From Acetivibrio cellulolyticus CD2 (GTDB lineage: Bacteria > Bacillota > Clostridia > Acetivibrionales > Acetivibrionaceae), in NCBI RefSeq assembly GCF_000179595.2, contig NZ_JH556657.1, forward strand, positions 692,017 to 756,016: 64,000 nucleotides of DNA. The letters are read 5' to 3'. The translations under genes and the position numbers were made by a program. Position 1 is the stretch's first letter. Each line of letters starts with the position of its first letter. The notes beneath the pieces were generated by a model. It was not told where the DNA came from, ran no database searches, and saw only the letters and a list, made by a program, of their open reading frames with translations. Positions 37,198 to 46,748 of this stretch are shown here, one piece after another.

Positions 37198-39969
37198 CTA
37201 ATTCCCAAGCGTTGCATTCTGATCATCATACATGGAACCATTTACAGTAACAGAAATATTATCTATTGATGACAATCCGCTTACTCTAAGCCCATTGTAC
37301 ATGTATTTATCAAGCATTATGCTGTCTACTCCGGCATTTATCGAATACTGTCCATCCTTCATTTTTATGTAGGTGTATAGTTTTTGCATATCTGAGGGAG
37401 ATGCTACTCTAAAGTTTATTACTGTTGTCTCCTCGACTTTGTATATATCCCCCCGCTTTATATACTCACGGTATTTAAAATTCTCCCTGCTGTTGTCAGT
37501 ATTCGATTCCATATATCCTTCCAGAATCTCTTTGAAAAACTTATGCGTTTTATCGGCATATGCACTGTTATCATAATGCTCCAGCTTTGTTTGATTCTTG
37601 CTATAGCTGGTTGTAATATCAAGCATGTCCATACCAAATATTTTATCATTTCCATTTTGAAGATTGAGACTCTGGTATGTTACGCCATCACTTGTATATA
37701 ACATGTTTGAGGTGTAGTGAAATGAATTTTTTATTTTATTTACCAATTCAGTGTGTTCGCTTGTTGTATCCGAAGTGTTCTTGTACTGCACGGTTTTGAC
37801 TGTACAGGTATACTCTCCGAGAGGATTAAAATAATAACCTGATTTTATCGGCCAATCGTATTTCTGCAAACCCTTGTCTGTTGCAAATACTGCATTTGGA
37901 TAATATGCCTTTCCATAATTCATCTTACGAGCATTCTCTCTGTCGTAATTATAAAGATTTGCCATGGAATTTTTAACTGCCCAGTTTATACTGGCTGTGT
38001 TTTGCTGAGTAAATGTTCTCTTATACTGACCATCTACTTTCGTCCAGTTATAAGGTTTGTTATCTTCATCTATGTAACACATCCAACGAATCACATCAAA
38101 TTTGTACGGATCACTTGTCCATAATAAATTTCTTTGCCATCCGTTGTTTTCAACTTTATTCACAAAATTTCTAGCTGCAACATTTGGCATATTCGCTCTG
38201 CCATTATATATAAACGTTCTGATTTCTCTTGTATCTGTTCCTGAGTTAAATGCTGCCGAAGTAGTCGTGTTAACCGTATGTCCGTTACAGTAGGTAGTTC
38301 CGTCTTCTCTTTTCATGCAGGCATCATAATATTTATATGTGTATGTTCTGCTAACAGAGCCATCAAATACTACTCTTCCACTCTTCAACCTTGGTTCAAA
38401 TGCATCCTCCAGGGACAGCCATTTATGTTCCAATGGTTTATCTCCAAAATCGATTCTATGAAGAGTAGTATATATTACAGGGTTTCTTACAATTGTATCC
38501 TTCCATTCATCAACATTGGTATTATCTGCTGAAAAATCATGATAAATATTAGTTGTATCATTCTCAACATTTAGTTTGCCTTTGGCATTTCTTAGCCAAT
38601 CACCGCGGGGTAGAATTAACTTTGCAGTTATGTCCGCCCCATTTATAAGAGGGAATCTCACTCTTCGTTCCAGTACGTTATAATCCAAATCGAACTTACC
38701 GCTATACGATATGTCTTCTACAAGCTTGACTGATTCTCCTGAATCGATGGTATTATTACCAAGATTTGTTTCGCTGGGCGCACTTCCCCCACCGTTTATG
38801 CTGAATTTTACTTTTACATCACTACTGGGCATTATGAAATCAGCATAAAAAATTGCTTGCTGTGTTTTCCCTGATATATCAATTGTCCCCTCCGGCAATT
38901 TTGAACTTCCGATAAACTCAAGCTGGTCTGAAGCTTTTAATGGCGTACCGTCAGCCTTTGTTATCTCCCATTTAAAAGGCACACTTTCCAAATCTTCTCC
39001 AAAGTTTGATCTGACGTTTACACACACCTGCACCTTTTCACCCTTTGTTGCACTTGACGGCAGTGTTTCAAAGTGAGCAGACAAATCTCTTGGTGTCTCA
39101 TCCGAATAGAAGGTAAATTTAATCGGGTACTTAAATACAATTCCAACTGCCCCACCGTTCCTAAAAGTGTAATAGCCAACTGATGAATTATCAGAGCTTC
39201 TTGTTGTCTCGCCAGTTTTGAAGGTGAAGCCATCATATAAATGACCATCTGCGTTTTTGATTTGCGCAGGAGCTAACAAGTTGGAATCCGCAGGAGCTCC
39301 AGCAAATGGATCTTCCTTGTCGAAATACCCATTTACTGCACCCCACTGCACAGCTGCAGTTCTTTTCCATATTGCGTATGTGTTGTAACCATAGTCCGGG
39401 TCTACTATAGGGATGGTTACATTGAATTTATCTCCAATAATTTTTTGATACGAAATCATATCTTTTGTGTAAAAATGGAGTTTTGGTTTAGCTTTGAAAT
39501 ATATTTTATTATTTTTGACCTCAATAATTGGTCTATCATAAAACAAATCTGTAATAGGTATATTTTCTGAAGTCTTTTGATTTTTCAAAGTTGTTGAACA
39601 AACAACTTTTATACTTCTAGAGTTTGCCAATTTATTATATAAATTTTGCTCAATAGGAATCTCAAAAATAATTTCTTCATTAATTAACTGAGCTAGTTTT
39701 TCTGAATTTCTTAAATCATCTTCTAATACTTCGTCTTTAATCACCAAACCTTTGTATTTCCAATATCCCCCACTATAATGCCATAACTCTATACTATTGT
39801 CTACCGAATTGCATTCACCTATAATCTCAGTTGCTGGTGCAAGGTCAACTCCATCTATTAAAACTTCAACAGATTGGGTTTCTGCATTCACAATTCTGCT
39901 AAATGCAAGATTAATTTCAATCCCATATATCAAGACAAAAGCTATAAATATACAGCAAACCTTCTTCAT
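37198..39969 (-). CDS. Large exported protein at the end of the pilus operon
   Basis: The product has 923 residues. Start 39969 lies directly behind TTGAGGTGG. A signal peptide (about 1-30) leads to an extracellular protein with no membrane anchor or wall-sorting motif that I can see. The middle (about 290-430) looks like CARDB/Ig-type beta sandwiches (HFETLPSSATKGEKVQVCVN). The last 200 residues, with SRENFKYREYIK and DSIMLDKYMYNGLRVSG, are the part copied twice nearby. The family is not recognised. Its place 20 nt after the CuAO-N gene, behind pilin and TadE-like genes, makes it a candidate pilus-associated adhesin or substrate; that is inference from position. Confidence 0.72.
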   Translation of the reverse strand: MKKVCCIFIAFVLIYGIEINLAFSRIVNAETQSVEVLIDGVDLAPATEIIGECNSVDNSIELWHYSGGYWKYKGLVIKDEVLEDDLRNSEKLAQLINEEIIFEIPIEQNLYNKLANSRSIKVVCSTTLKNQKTSENIPITDLFYDRPIIEVKNNKIYFKAKPKLHFYTKDMISYQKIIGDKFNVTIPIVDPDYGYNTYAIWKRTAAVQWGAVNGYFDKEDPFAGAPADSNLLAPAQIKNADGHLYDGFTFKTGETTRSSDNSSVGYYTFRNGGAVGIVFKYPIKFTFYSDETPRDLSAHFETLPSSATKGEKVQVCVNVRSNFGEDLESVPFKWEITKADGTPLKASDQLEFIGSSKLPEGTIDISGKTQQAIFYADFIMPSSDVKVKFSINGGGSAPSETNLGNNTIDSGESVKLVEDISYSGKFDLDYNVLERRVRFPLINGADITAKLILPRGDWLRNAKGKLNVENDTTNIYHDFSADNTNVDEWKDTIVRNPVIYTTLHRIDFGDKPLEHKWLSLEDAFEPRLKSGRVVFDGSVSRTYTYKYYDACMKREDGTTYCNGHTVNTTTSAAFNSGTDTREIRTFIYNGRANMPNVAARNFVNKVENNGWQRNLLWTSDPYKFDVIRWMCYIDEDNKPYNWTKVDGQYKRTFTQQNTASINWAVKNSMANLYNYDRENARKMNYGKAYYPNAVFATDKGLQKYDWPIKSGYYFNPLGEYTCTVKTVQYKNTSDTTSEHTELVNKIKNSFHYTSNMLYTSDGVTYQSLNLQNGNDKIFGMDMLDITTSYSKNQTKLEHYDNSAYADKTHKFFKEILEGYMESNTDNSRENFKYREYIKRGDIYKVEETTVINFRVASPSDMQKLYTYIKMKDGQYSINAGVDSIMLDKYMYNGLRVSGLSSIDNISVTVNGSMYDDQNATLGN

Positions 39970-39990
39970 TATCCACCTCAATTCTTTTAT

Positions 39991-40977
39991 TTACCATTGG
40001 AACATTCTTTTAAAATCATAAGTATCTGTGTATTCTTCTTGAGGAATTAGCGATGATTCTGGAACAAATTCGATTCTTTTTTTGGATCCATCCCTATAAT
40101 AAAGTATATCTAATAGCCCAGTCTCTCCCATCTCTAAATGATCTATTGAAATTCGAATACTAAATTTCCTAACATCGTTTATATTTGTTATTAAAGTAGC
40201 TTCTTTTTTAAACGATCCTTCTCTAGGTATTAACCATTCTTGATTTCGCCCAATAGGAGAGTAGTCATCATAAGTACCATCTTTATTATAGATCATTATC
40301 CCCAAACTCCACTCATAACCCTCCGGAATCTTCGGATAATCACATTTAATATAATACTTGCCGTCTTCCTTCACAAATGACAACTGATTTGCCAATTTGA
40401 GTACAAACTCTTTTGATTTCTCGACTGTTATCCGCCCATACTTATCTACATCTGTCACATCGTTAAATGCAATTCCATCATAGTAAGTCACTTTACCACT
40501 TTGTGGAGGCGCACTTGGAATCGGTGTAGGCGATACACTTGGATCAAAATTAATATAAACCGTCTTTATATCCTGCTCCCAAATAACTGATGCACCTAGT
40601 GCCTCACTTACGAAACGTATTGGGACAAAAGTCCTTGACTCTACAAGCAATGCAACTGTATCCATCTGGTAACCCTGCCCGTTTATTTGATAGTCCTTCT
40701 TTCCAATAGTTAGGACAACCTTTCTGCTATTCAAAGTAACTGTTACCTTTTTAGTACCGCTATTCCAATCTACCTGGGCTCCCAACGCCTCACTTACAAA
40801 CCTTACAGGAACCTGCGTTCTTCCATTTCCGTCTATAAAGGGCTGGGCATCCGGAAAACTCACTTTTTCACCATTAACTACTACTCTAAGCGGTATTTCT
40901 GCTGCTAATGAAAACGATGATGCCAGAATTGTCAAAATAAATACCACAGCCAAAACTTTTACTATTCTCTTTATCAT
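39991..40977 (-). CDS. Exported copper-amine-oxidase-N (stalk) domain protein
   Basis: The product has 328 residues; start 40977 is behind GGAGGAGATATCA. A signal peptide (about 1-26) precedes the domain known as copper amine oxidase N-terminal (about 28-147). Its two halves each carry a VPVRFVSEALGA or VPIRFVSEALGA motif followed by V-x-W. This domain is common in surface proteins of clostridia and does not itself imply oxidase activity; no catalytic domain follows. A Pro/Ser linker leads to a C-terminal region of about 160 residues that I cannot name. It sits between the TadE-like genes and the large exported protein, and was duplicated with them at 36724-36999. Confidence 0.85.
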   Translation of the reverse strand: MIKRIVKVLAVVFILTILASSFSLAAEIPLRVVVNGEKVSFPDAQPFIDGNGRTQVPVRFVSEALGAQVDWNSGTKKVTVTLNSRKVVLTIGKKDYQINGQGYQMDTVALLVESRTFVPIRFVSEALGASVIWEQDIKTVYINFDPSVSPTPIPSAPPQSGKVTYYDGIAFNDVTDVDKYGRITVEKSKEFVLKLANQLSFVKEDGKYYIKCDYPKIPEGYEWSLGIMIYNKDGTYDDYSPIGRNQEWLIPREGSFKKEATLITNINDVRKFSIRISIDHLEMGETGLLDILYYRDGSKKRIEFVPESSLIPQEEYTDTYDFKRMFQW

Positions 40978-41025
40978 TGATATCTCCTCCAATCTATAAT
41001 TACCTGCAACAGCAGATATGTACAA

Positions 41026-41529
41026 TTAATTAGCCAGTTCAAGAGCAAACTTAGATTTCCTTTCAAGGTTAAATTCCGCAAACCCCGGAACATGCTCTTC
41101 AACATATACCAAATGCTTTGTTTTAAATTTATACTTTGATACTACCAGAACCTCGCATACGTCCAACCTGTCTTTCCTTACTGTTAAATTCACTGTAAAG
41201 TCATTGTATCTTCCGTCATTGGATTCAAAATATGCGGTAGCGATTTTTTCTTCCGGTAAATCGGCTGTATTACTTTCTTTGAGACTTAAGTTTAAACTAT
41301 TCTCAAAAGAAGCGTTAAAACTATCCATAAACTTTTCCAGATCAATTTCTGCGTCCAGGTTCTGTGCTGAATTGTCTTGTGAAGAAACCAGTACAGCAAG
41401 CTTTCCACAGTTGTTGATGGATGAGTCCAGCCTGGCTTTTTCTGCAACAAGTTGAAAACACTCAACCAAAGGTCCTAAAATTATTGTTGAAGCAACTACA
41501 ATTAAAATTGCATATGCAATACCCTTCAT
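41026..41529 (-). CDS. TadE-like pseudopilin
   Basis: The product has 167 residues. A single N-terminal hydrophobic helix (about 4-25, GIAYAILIVVASTIILGPLV) is followed by a polar extracellular domain starting with an amphipathic helix, the shape of TadE/TadF minor pilins. Its start lies 10 nt past the end of the previous gene. I assign it from topology and operon position; the sequence itself is diverged. A collapsed copy lies at 37044-37180. Confidence 0.65.
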   Translation of the reverse strand: MKGIAYAILIVVASTIILGPLVECFQLVAEKARLDSSINNCGKLAVLVSSQDNSAQNLDAEIDLEKFMDSFNASFENSLNLSLKESNTADLPEEKIATAYFESNDGRYNDFTVNLTVRKDRLDVCEVLVVSKYKFKTKHLVYVEEHVPGFAEFNLERKSKFALELAN

Positions 41530-41539
41530 ATAATCACCA

Positions 41540-41989
41540 TTACTCCAAATCTTTGTAATATCTGATCCCTGTTACCGGAAGTCGGAATGACACATCATAG
41601 TCAAGCTGTCTCTCTGAACCTGCAAGCTGAATTTTAAAGGGATACGCTGCACGGATTTCAACATAAAAAGACTCTCCTCTTTGCCCATAAGGCTTCAACG
41701 AACTATCCAGTTCCTTATAATAGTCGTATGAATATTCACCTTCATGGTCTGAAGATATCACAATCTTTTCCGGATTCTCCTTAAAGACAGGCTTACTTTT
41801 CAAATTATCCAAAATAAATTCTTTTTCGCCCTGAGGCAGATAATTGTAGTTTGCAGCCACAGATGCAAGGTTGTAAGTTTCATAAGCCAAAGTCATATAC
41901 CATGGAAAGAACAGCACAAAGTTTGTAAATACGACAAACAAAGTGACAACTAATATAGATATTAGTATAACTTTAGCAAATCCAGCCAT
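41540..41989 (-). CDS. TadE-like pseudopilin
   Basis: The product has 149 residues, with ATG behind GAAGGAGAT. The N-terminal helix (about 5-32, VILISILVVTLFVVFTNFVLF) is followed by LAYETYNLASVAANYNY, which resembles the conserved helix of TadE proteins, then a beta-rich domain ending in LPVTGIRYYKDLE. The likely role is as a minor pilin or assembly factor of the Tad-like pilus. Confidence 0.65.
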   Translation of the reverse strand: MAGFAKVILISILVVTLFVVFTNFVLFFPWYMTLAYETYNLASVAANYNYLPQGEKEFILDNLKSKPVFKENPEKIVISSDHEGEYSYDYYKELDSSLKPYGQRGESFYVEIRAAYPFKIQLAGSERQLDYDVSFRLPVTGIRYYKDLE

Positions 41990-42080
41990 TTGTTTTTATC
42001 TCCTTCAGTAATTCAATTATTATTGATCAAAATTTTGTGTGCATTTAGCCATCTCAACTAAAAAAACATCTTAATACAAC

Positions 42081-42111
42081 AATGTACAAGTCGTGAAATA
42101 ACTTGTACATT
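42081..42111 (-). terminator. Hairpin between pilin and TadE-like genes
   Basis: A perfect 11-bp stem, AATGTACAAGT (42081-42091) with ACTTGTACATT (42101-42111), has a 9-nt loop. The exit on the minus strand is only moderately T-rich. It could be a partial terminator or mRNA-stabilising structure that sets pilin levels above those of the downstream genes. Confidence 0.55.
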
Positions 42112-42156
42112 TATTTTGAGGAAAATCATTAAAATCAACTCTATATAACGGACTTA

Positions 42157-42366
42157 CTAGGAAAGCCAGCTTTGTATTACATCCTCCCAGAGCCAGTTCC
42201 AAACATCCTCTACTCTAGCGGTCAGCCATCCACCAGTCATAAACTGGACTATAAAACCGATTATCACAACAACTGCAACTGTTCCGGCAATTTGTTTTAC
42301 GCTAAATTCCCCACAATTGCCCTTTAGTCTGGCCACCAATGAATGGATACCGATTCTTTTTTTCAT
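42157..42366 (-). CDS. Small Flp-like pilin candidate
   Basis: The product has 69 residues, with ATG behind AGGAGG. The basic N-terminus ends in Gly-Glu-Phe (CGEFSVKQIAGTVAVVVIIG), followed by one hydrophobic helix and a Trp-rich tail (WNWLWEDVIQSWLS). Size, single helix and location directly after tadC fit a Flp-type major pilin. The usual cleavage pattern (Gly, then Glu at +5) is not clearly present, and no prepilin peptidase gene is in the window. Confidence 0.6.
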   Translation of the reverse strand: MKKRIGIHSLVARLKGNCGEFSVKQIAGTVAVVVIIGFIVQFMTGGWLTARVEDVWNWLWEDVIQSWLS

Positions 42367-42581
42367 AAAACTACCTCCTAGATTTTAATTTCTGCAAACG
42401 TATTTTAAGCTGCTAGCTGATTCAATAAAGCTACTTTTTGAAAATACAAGATATGCCAAATTAGAATTTCCATATAGGAGTTATGAACGTATGGATGTTT
42501 ATGTGTTTAAGTATATTACTATAATATCACATTTACAAAAATAAATCCATATTTTACATAACAAATTTAATCATACGTAGA

Positions 42582-43466
42582 TTATCCAAACAATTTTATT
42601 GCGCCAATAAACTGGAAGTAATAGTATATCAAAATATAGATTAACAAAACTGCAACCAGCACAAACTGTGTCCTCTCGTTACTTGCCTTCCTATGGTTTA
42701 ATTCTTCCTCAAGGGCTACAACTCTCAGATCATACAATTCATTTTTAAGATATGCCATCTGTGATGTATTATCATAGCCTTTAAGCCTGGTTTCCATAAT
42801 GTCGCAGAACTTTATTATATGTCTCAGGGGTACTCTCTTTTTAAACTGCTTTAGGGCAAATTCCTCGCCGTATTCAATATTATCAAGCAATACTCCCATT
42901 TCATCTGCCATATCACGGTTTGCATTCGGTAAAAAATCCTTTATGACATCAGCAAGATAAATGTTTATTGACCTTGAATACTGATAGTACACCATACTGT
43001 AAAAAGCGGGAAAATCCTTCAGTATATTTTTATTTTTGTGTTCAACTTTCTTTTCCAATTCGTCAATTGGGTACAGCCAGCCTAGAACAATAAAAATCAA
43101 GCAAACATAGCCTAGCATAGGCATAAGTCTCATCATAACCAAAGATACCAACAACCCTGCCAAAGAGTACAAAATCTGGTTAAGCCTTATCTCTTCAGGA
43201 GTAATTTTCATATCAAGTCTGCTGATAATAAAATTTAATTGCTCACGTTTTACTTCATTAAGAAACAGTTTGTTGGACATGCGCCTCAGCACAATGTCCT
43301 TAAAATATAAATACTTTTCCGTTTTCATCTTCTTTTTTGATACAGCTAAAAACTCCCTTGACCGCTTCTTTCTTTTTCCTGACATGGGCTTGAAAACAGG
43401 ATAAATAAAAAAGCTTACCAGATATATAATTGCCACAAGACTTATAAGCTTAGCAATAACAACCAC
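42582..43466 (-). CDS. tadC-like: TadC-like pilus assembly membrane protein
   Basis: The product has 294 residues and starts at GTG 43466, behind GGAGGGGAT, sharing one base with the stop of tadB. It has an N-terminal membrane segment, a cytoplasmic helical part, two membrane segments (about 100-135), the GspF/TadC cytoplasmic domain, and a C-terminal membrane segment (FVLVAVLLIYILIYYYF). By family knowledge TadB and TadC form the inner-membrane platform on which CpaF acts. Confidence 0.8.
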   Translation of the reverse strand: MVVIAKLISLVAIIYLVSFFIYPVFKPMSGKRKKRSREFLAVSKKKMKTEKYLYFKDIVLRRMSNKLFLNEVKREQLNFIISRLDMKITPEEIRLNQILYSLAGLLVSLVMMRLMPMLGYVCLIFIVLGWLYPIDELEKKVEHKNKNILKDFPAFYSMVYYQYSRSINIYLADVIKDFLPNANRDMADEMGVLLDNIEYGEEFALKQFKKRVPLRHIIKFCDIMETRLKGYDNTSQMAYLKNELYDLRVVALEEELNHRKASNERTQFVLVAVLLIYILIYYYFQFIGAIKLFG

Positions 43467-44437
43467 TATTTATCCCCTCCGAACTTGCCTATGTCACCTT
43501 GAAGAGCCTGACATCTTGCAAACCCAAGGCAAATGGTAACAATGGCTAATGTATTGATGAACCTTCCAATATCATTATTCATTAAGAACTCTCTAATTTC
43601 CATTGAGGTCATACTGTACATAATGAATATTACAATAAGGCAGGTCTTTATCAGAAAATCAAAGTTCATCTTCTTAAAAATCCTGTTCTTCCTTGCATTA
43701 ATCTCTCTTAATGCAGCATTCTCATCTACAATGTCTAAGAATACATCTGCCATCCCTTTTCTCTCATTGTATTCAAATATAACAGCCTTCTTGGCAAAAC
43801 TGTCAAACTTAGGCCCTAACTGCTTGTTAAGAACGTCCATAGCTCGCCTGAATGAATAGCCGTGGTTTTCGTAGTTCTCTACAAATTGTATAAAATATGG
43901 CCTGATACTTTTATGAAGATACTCCTCAGATTCCAGTACTTTTTTTACAGCAACAAGAACTCCTTCTCTTGCCAGAGGACATAGGATATCCTCAGCATCC
44001 ATAATGCACTCTATCTTAGCCGATTTAGTCTGCCTTGACTGCATTGTAAAAAATGTGATAAACCCGACAAGTATTGATATCGATACAAATGCTGAAAGCG
44101 TAATATTTTTCAGGAACATGACTACAAACAGTACCATCACAGCGAAAAGGATACATATGAGCGAATTAAATCCTTCAAGAGTAAGAGGCAGATTGAAATC
44201 AAAAATCAGATTTTCCACTATAGAGTTATACCTCGTTACAATACTCTCCTTTTGCTTTACTATCTTGCTTCTCCTGACTCTTTTGACATATGCCTTAGTA
44301 TTACGATTAGCAAGTCCATCAACCATGCCGATAACTGCATACTTTATATAGTTTGCCATTTGCAAATCCATAACAATATTTAGCACAATAAGTACAACAA
44401 TACCTAAACCCAGACTAAACAGTAAATTCAAATTCAT
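43466..44437 (-). CDS. tadB-like: TadB-like pilus assembly membrane protein
   Basis: The product has 323 residues; start 44437 lies behind GGAGGAGG, inside the end of cpaF (23-bp overlap), a sign of translational coupling. A first membrane segment at the N-terminus and a pair near residues 90-130 precede a GspF-like helical domain with ENYENHGYSFRRAMDVLN, and C-terminal membrane segments follow. It works with TadC as the platform protein. Confidence 0.8.
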   Translation of the reverse strand: MNLNLLFSLGLGIVVLIVLNIVMDLQMANYIKYAVIGMVDGLANRNTKAYVKRVRRSKIVKQKESIVTRYNSIVENLIFDFNLPLTLEGFNSLICILFAVMVLFVVMFLKNITLSAFVSISILVGFITFFTMQSRQTKSAKIECIMDAEDILCPLAREGVLVAVKKVLESEEYLHKSIRPYFIQFVENYENHGYSFRRAMDVLNKQLGPKFDSFAKKAVIFEYNERKGMADVFLDIVDENAALREINARKNRIFKKMNFDFLIKTCLIVIFIMYSMTSMEIREFLMNNDIGRFINTLAIVTICLGFARCQALQGDIGKFGGDK

Positions 44438-45872
44438 CGGTATCGTATACCTCCTCCTCGTTTGGGTCCACCGGCCGCGTAAGAAATTCAAACTTGCTGC
44501 GTTTTATGCCGGATTTCAGCATCTTTTGCTGGAGTGTTTCAGAAATACACCCCACTCTTCTATGCCTACCTATAATACTTTTTACCTTTCCTGTCTGAGG
44601 GTCGTCTTCCACATCAATACATTCAAATTCGTATAATTGATTGACAATTGGTGAAAGACCTTCCGAGCCTAGAATTTCAGATATTGACGTAACCTTACGG
44701 GTTCCATCAGCCAGTTTCTCCTGAAATACCACAAATTTAACTGCAGAGCATATATTCCTTAAGGCCAGTTCTGCAGGTTCATCCGACTGTATCAGATAAG
44801 CAGTCAGGAATCTATATATTGCTTCTTTATCGCCTTCAGCATGAAGTGTAGTGAAGAAATAATGTCCTGTTTGAGCAGCACGAAGTGCAGTTGCAAACTC
44901 TCCAGGAGACCTGAGCTCGCCCGGGCCTATCCAGTGTGGTGACTGTCTCATTGCATTTATCAAAAGATTTTCCATCGTGGCTGGGCTGCTGTCATCATCA
45001 TCAGGAACTGACTCATATTGAAGGACATCATTAATTACCTTCTCATTGGGATCATTATTCTTATATCTCAACAGTCTTAATTCAGACGGATTCTCAATTG
45101 TTATAATCCTGCTCAAAGGATCGATCTGCTTTATAAGTACTTCGTTTAAAGTAGTCTTTCCGCTTCCTGTAGGCCCAACCGTCATCCATGACATATCTGC
45201 CCTGGGAATTAAGGATAACAATTTAAACATATTTATGGAAAAAGATTTTTCTCTTATCATTTTATCAGGAGACATAGTGGCTTTCTTGAATTTCCTTATT
45301 ACAAAGGCAGGGTTTCCGTATGGAGAAATGTCTGCATGTGTTGCATTTACCCTGTATCCGTCAATCGTACGTGCATTAACCATAGGTGTTCTCGGAGTCA
45401 GCCTTACCTTTGATACACCAATAAGCTTGGCTATAATTCTTTCCATATGCTCTCTGTCAGTAAAGCATCTGTCCCACTGCTCTGTCTTTCCATATTTCTC
45501 AACAAAAATCTGATAGGGACCGTTTGCTCTAATTTCATCGATCTCAGGGTCTTCCATTGCATCAGTTATTGGCCCGTAGTGAGTTATTTCATCGATCAGT
45601 GCATTTCTTAATGCTCCAAGATTTTCATATCCTTCAACATCAGGCTTTTGCGTTTCCACATAGTCGATAATATAGCGCTCAGTCATTTCTCTCTTCTTTT
45701 TTAGGTCATCAATTCTTCTATAAAAATTGGAGGCAACCTTGCTTATATACTGCTGGCATTGCTTTAATGCCTCTTCAAAAGTCATCATCGTTAATTTGCT
45801 TTGAGTATGTTCTACTTTATGTATATATCTTGCTTTCTTTTGCAGTTCACTTACAGCACTCCTTGTAAGCAT
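44415..45872 (-). CDS. cpaF-like: CpaF/TadA-family pilus assembly ATPase
   Basis: The product has 485 residues, with ATG behind GAAGGGGG. An N-terminal helical domain and the conserved IRANGPYQIFVEKYGK precede the secretion ATPase core. That core has Walker A GPTGSGKTT, and the Asp/His-box region with PGELRSPGEFATALRAAQTG and TTLHAEG. The Walker B area (HWIGPGELR) departs from the usual VGEVRG but keeps the Glu. It is a cytoplasmic hexameric ATPase that should power pilus assembly through TadB/TadC. Confidence 0.9.
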   Translation of the reverse strand: MLTRSAVSELQKKARYIHKVEHTQSKLTMMTFEEALKQCQQYISKVASNFYRRIDDLKKKREMTERYIIDYVETQKPDVEGYENLGALRNALIDEITHYGPITDAMEDPEIDEIRANGPYQIFVEKYGKTEQWDRCFTDREHMERIIAKLIGVSKVRLTPRTPMVNARTIDGYRVNATHADISPYGNPAFVIRKFKKATMSPDKMIREKSFSINMFKLLSLIPRADMSWMTVGPTGSGKTTLNEVLIKQIDPLSRIITIENPSELRLLRYKNNDPNEKVINDVLQYESVPDDDDSSPATMENLLINAMRQSPHWIGPGELRSPGEFATALRAAQTGHYFFTTLHAEGDKEAIYRFLTAYLIQSDEPAELALRNICSAVKFVVFQEKLADGTRKVTSISEILGSEGLSPIVNQLYEFECIDVEDDPQTGKVKSIIGRHRRVGCISETLQQKMLKSGIKRSKFEFLTRPVDPNEEEVYDTDEFEFTV

Positions 45873-45917
45873 CTTATGACCCCCTTCTGTTGTTTCTTAA
45901 CGTTACAGATTTAATTA

Positions 45918-46748
45918 TTACTTAACCAGCAGATCAGTCAGACGCTCAATCGATCGCTGATATCTTTTATCTATAATTATGCTGTCAACAGAATAAACCC
46001 GGCCCTCAAGAGAATAATTGATAACCGAAGGTACATGAGGAATTTCTCCTATAAACTTCATACCCATTTCGTTAATAATTTGCTTGTCATATTCAAAGCC
46101 CTGAACATTGTTTAAAATTACGTTTGCAATTTTCGCAGAGCTGATACCCAATGATCCTATATAGCTAAGAAACCTCTGGGTGTTTTGCGGGCAGTCTATT
46201 CTTTCGCTCCACACACAAAACCCGACATTGCACTGCTTTATTGCACCAACACAGAATTCCAGCGGTGGAAAATTCGGAACGTCTATTAATATAAGATCAA
46301 ACATTTCCTTTATTGTATTAATGACCCTGTCAATATCCTCAAACTGAAAATCAAAGTACTCTTCTATAAGGTCCATTGGACTTGGTGATAAAAGGTATAG
46401 GTTTCTGTACTTGGTATCACTGATTTCTTCTCTAAAATCAATCTTGTCACTTCTTAGAAGTTTTATAAGCCCTTTCCCCTTTGGCATAGCTTCGCAATCT
46501 AACATTTTGTATATATTCGGATAAAATACTTTAAAATCTATAATGCACACATTCCAAGATCTTTTTGCTATTGACGCTGCCAAATTTGCAATTAATATTG
46601 AACTGTCGGTTGAATCACCTGAAGGGAAAAAAGCTATGACGTTATCAATAATCTTATTTGTTTCAATTTCACTGTATATCTTGTCTCTAGGAGATAGTTT
46701 TTCTAAGATTTCCTTGACATCTACTCTTTCTTGTTGCTGTTTATCCAT
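45918..46748 (-). CDS. MinD/CpaE-like protein with degenerate P-loop
   Basis: The product has 276 residues. The fold pattern of the ParA/MinD family is visible: IAFFPSGDSTDSSILIANLA in place of Walker A, CIIDFKVFYPN in place of the Asp-rich segment, and LILIDVPNFPP as the Walker B-like strand. The conserved Lys residues of KGGxGKT are missing, so ATP binding may be lost or altered. Its start overlaps the end of the CpaB-like gene by 28 bp. In Tad systems such proteins (TadZ/CpaE) localise the pilus machine. Confidence 0.78.
   Translation of the reverse strand: MDKQQQERVDVKEILEKLSPRDKIYSEIETNKIIDNVIAFFPSGDSTDSSILIANLAASIAKRSWNVCIIDFKVFYPNIYKMLDCEAMPKGKGLIKLLRSDKIDFREEISDTKYRNLYLLSPSPMDLIEEYFDFQFEDIDRVINTIKEMFDLILIDVPNFPPLEFCVGAIKQCNVGFCVWSERIDCPQNTQRFLSYIGSLGISSAKIANVILNNVQGFEYDKQIINEMGMKFIGEIPHVPSVINYSLEGRVYSVDSIIIDKRYQRSIERLTDLLVK

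Noticed and set aside
45046..45513. 155-codon plus-strand frame opposite cpaF
   Set aside because: The minus strand encodes a clear ATPase with Walker A and TTLHAEG motifs; the plus frame is its shadow.
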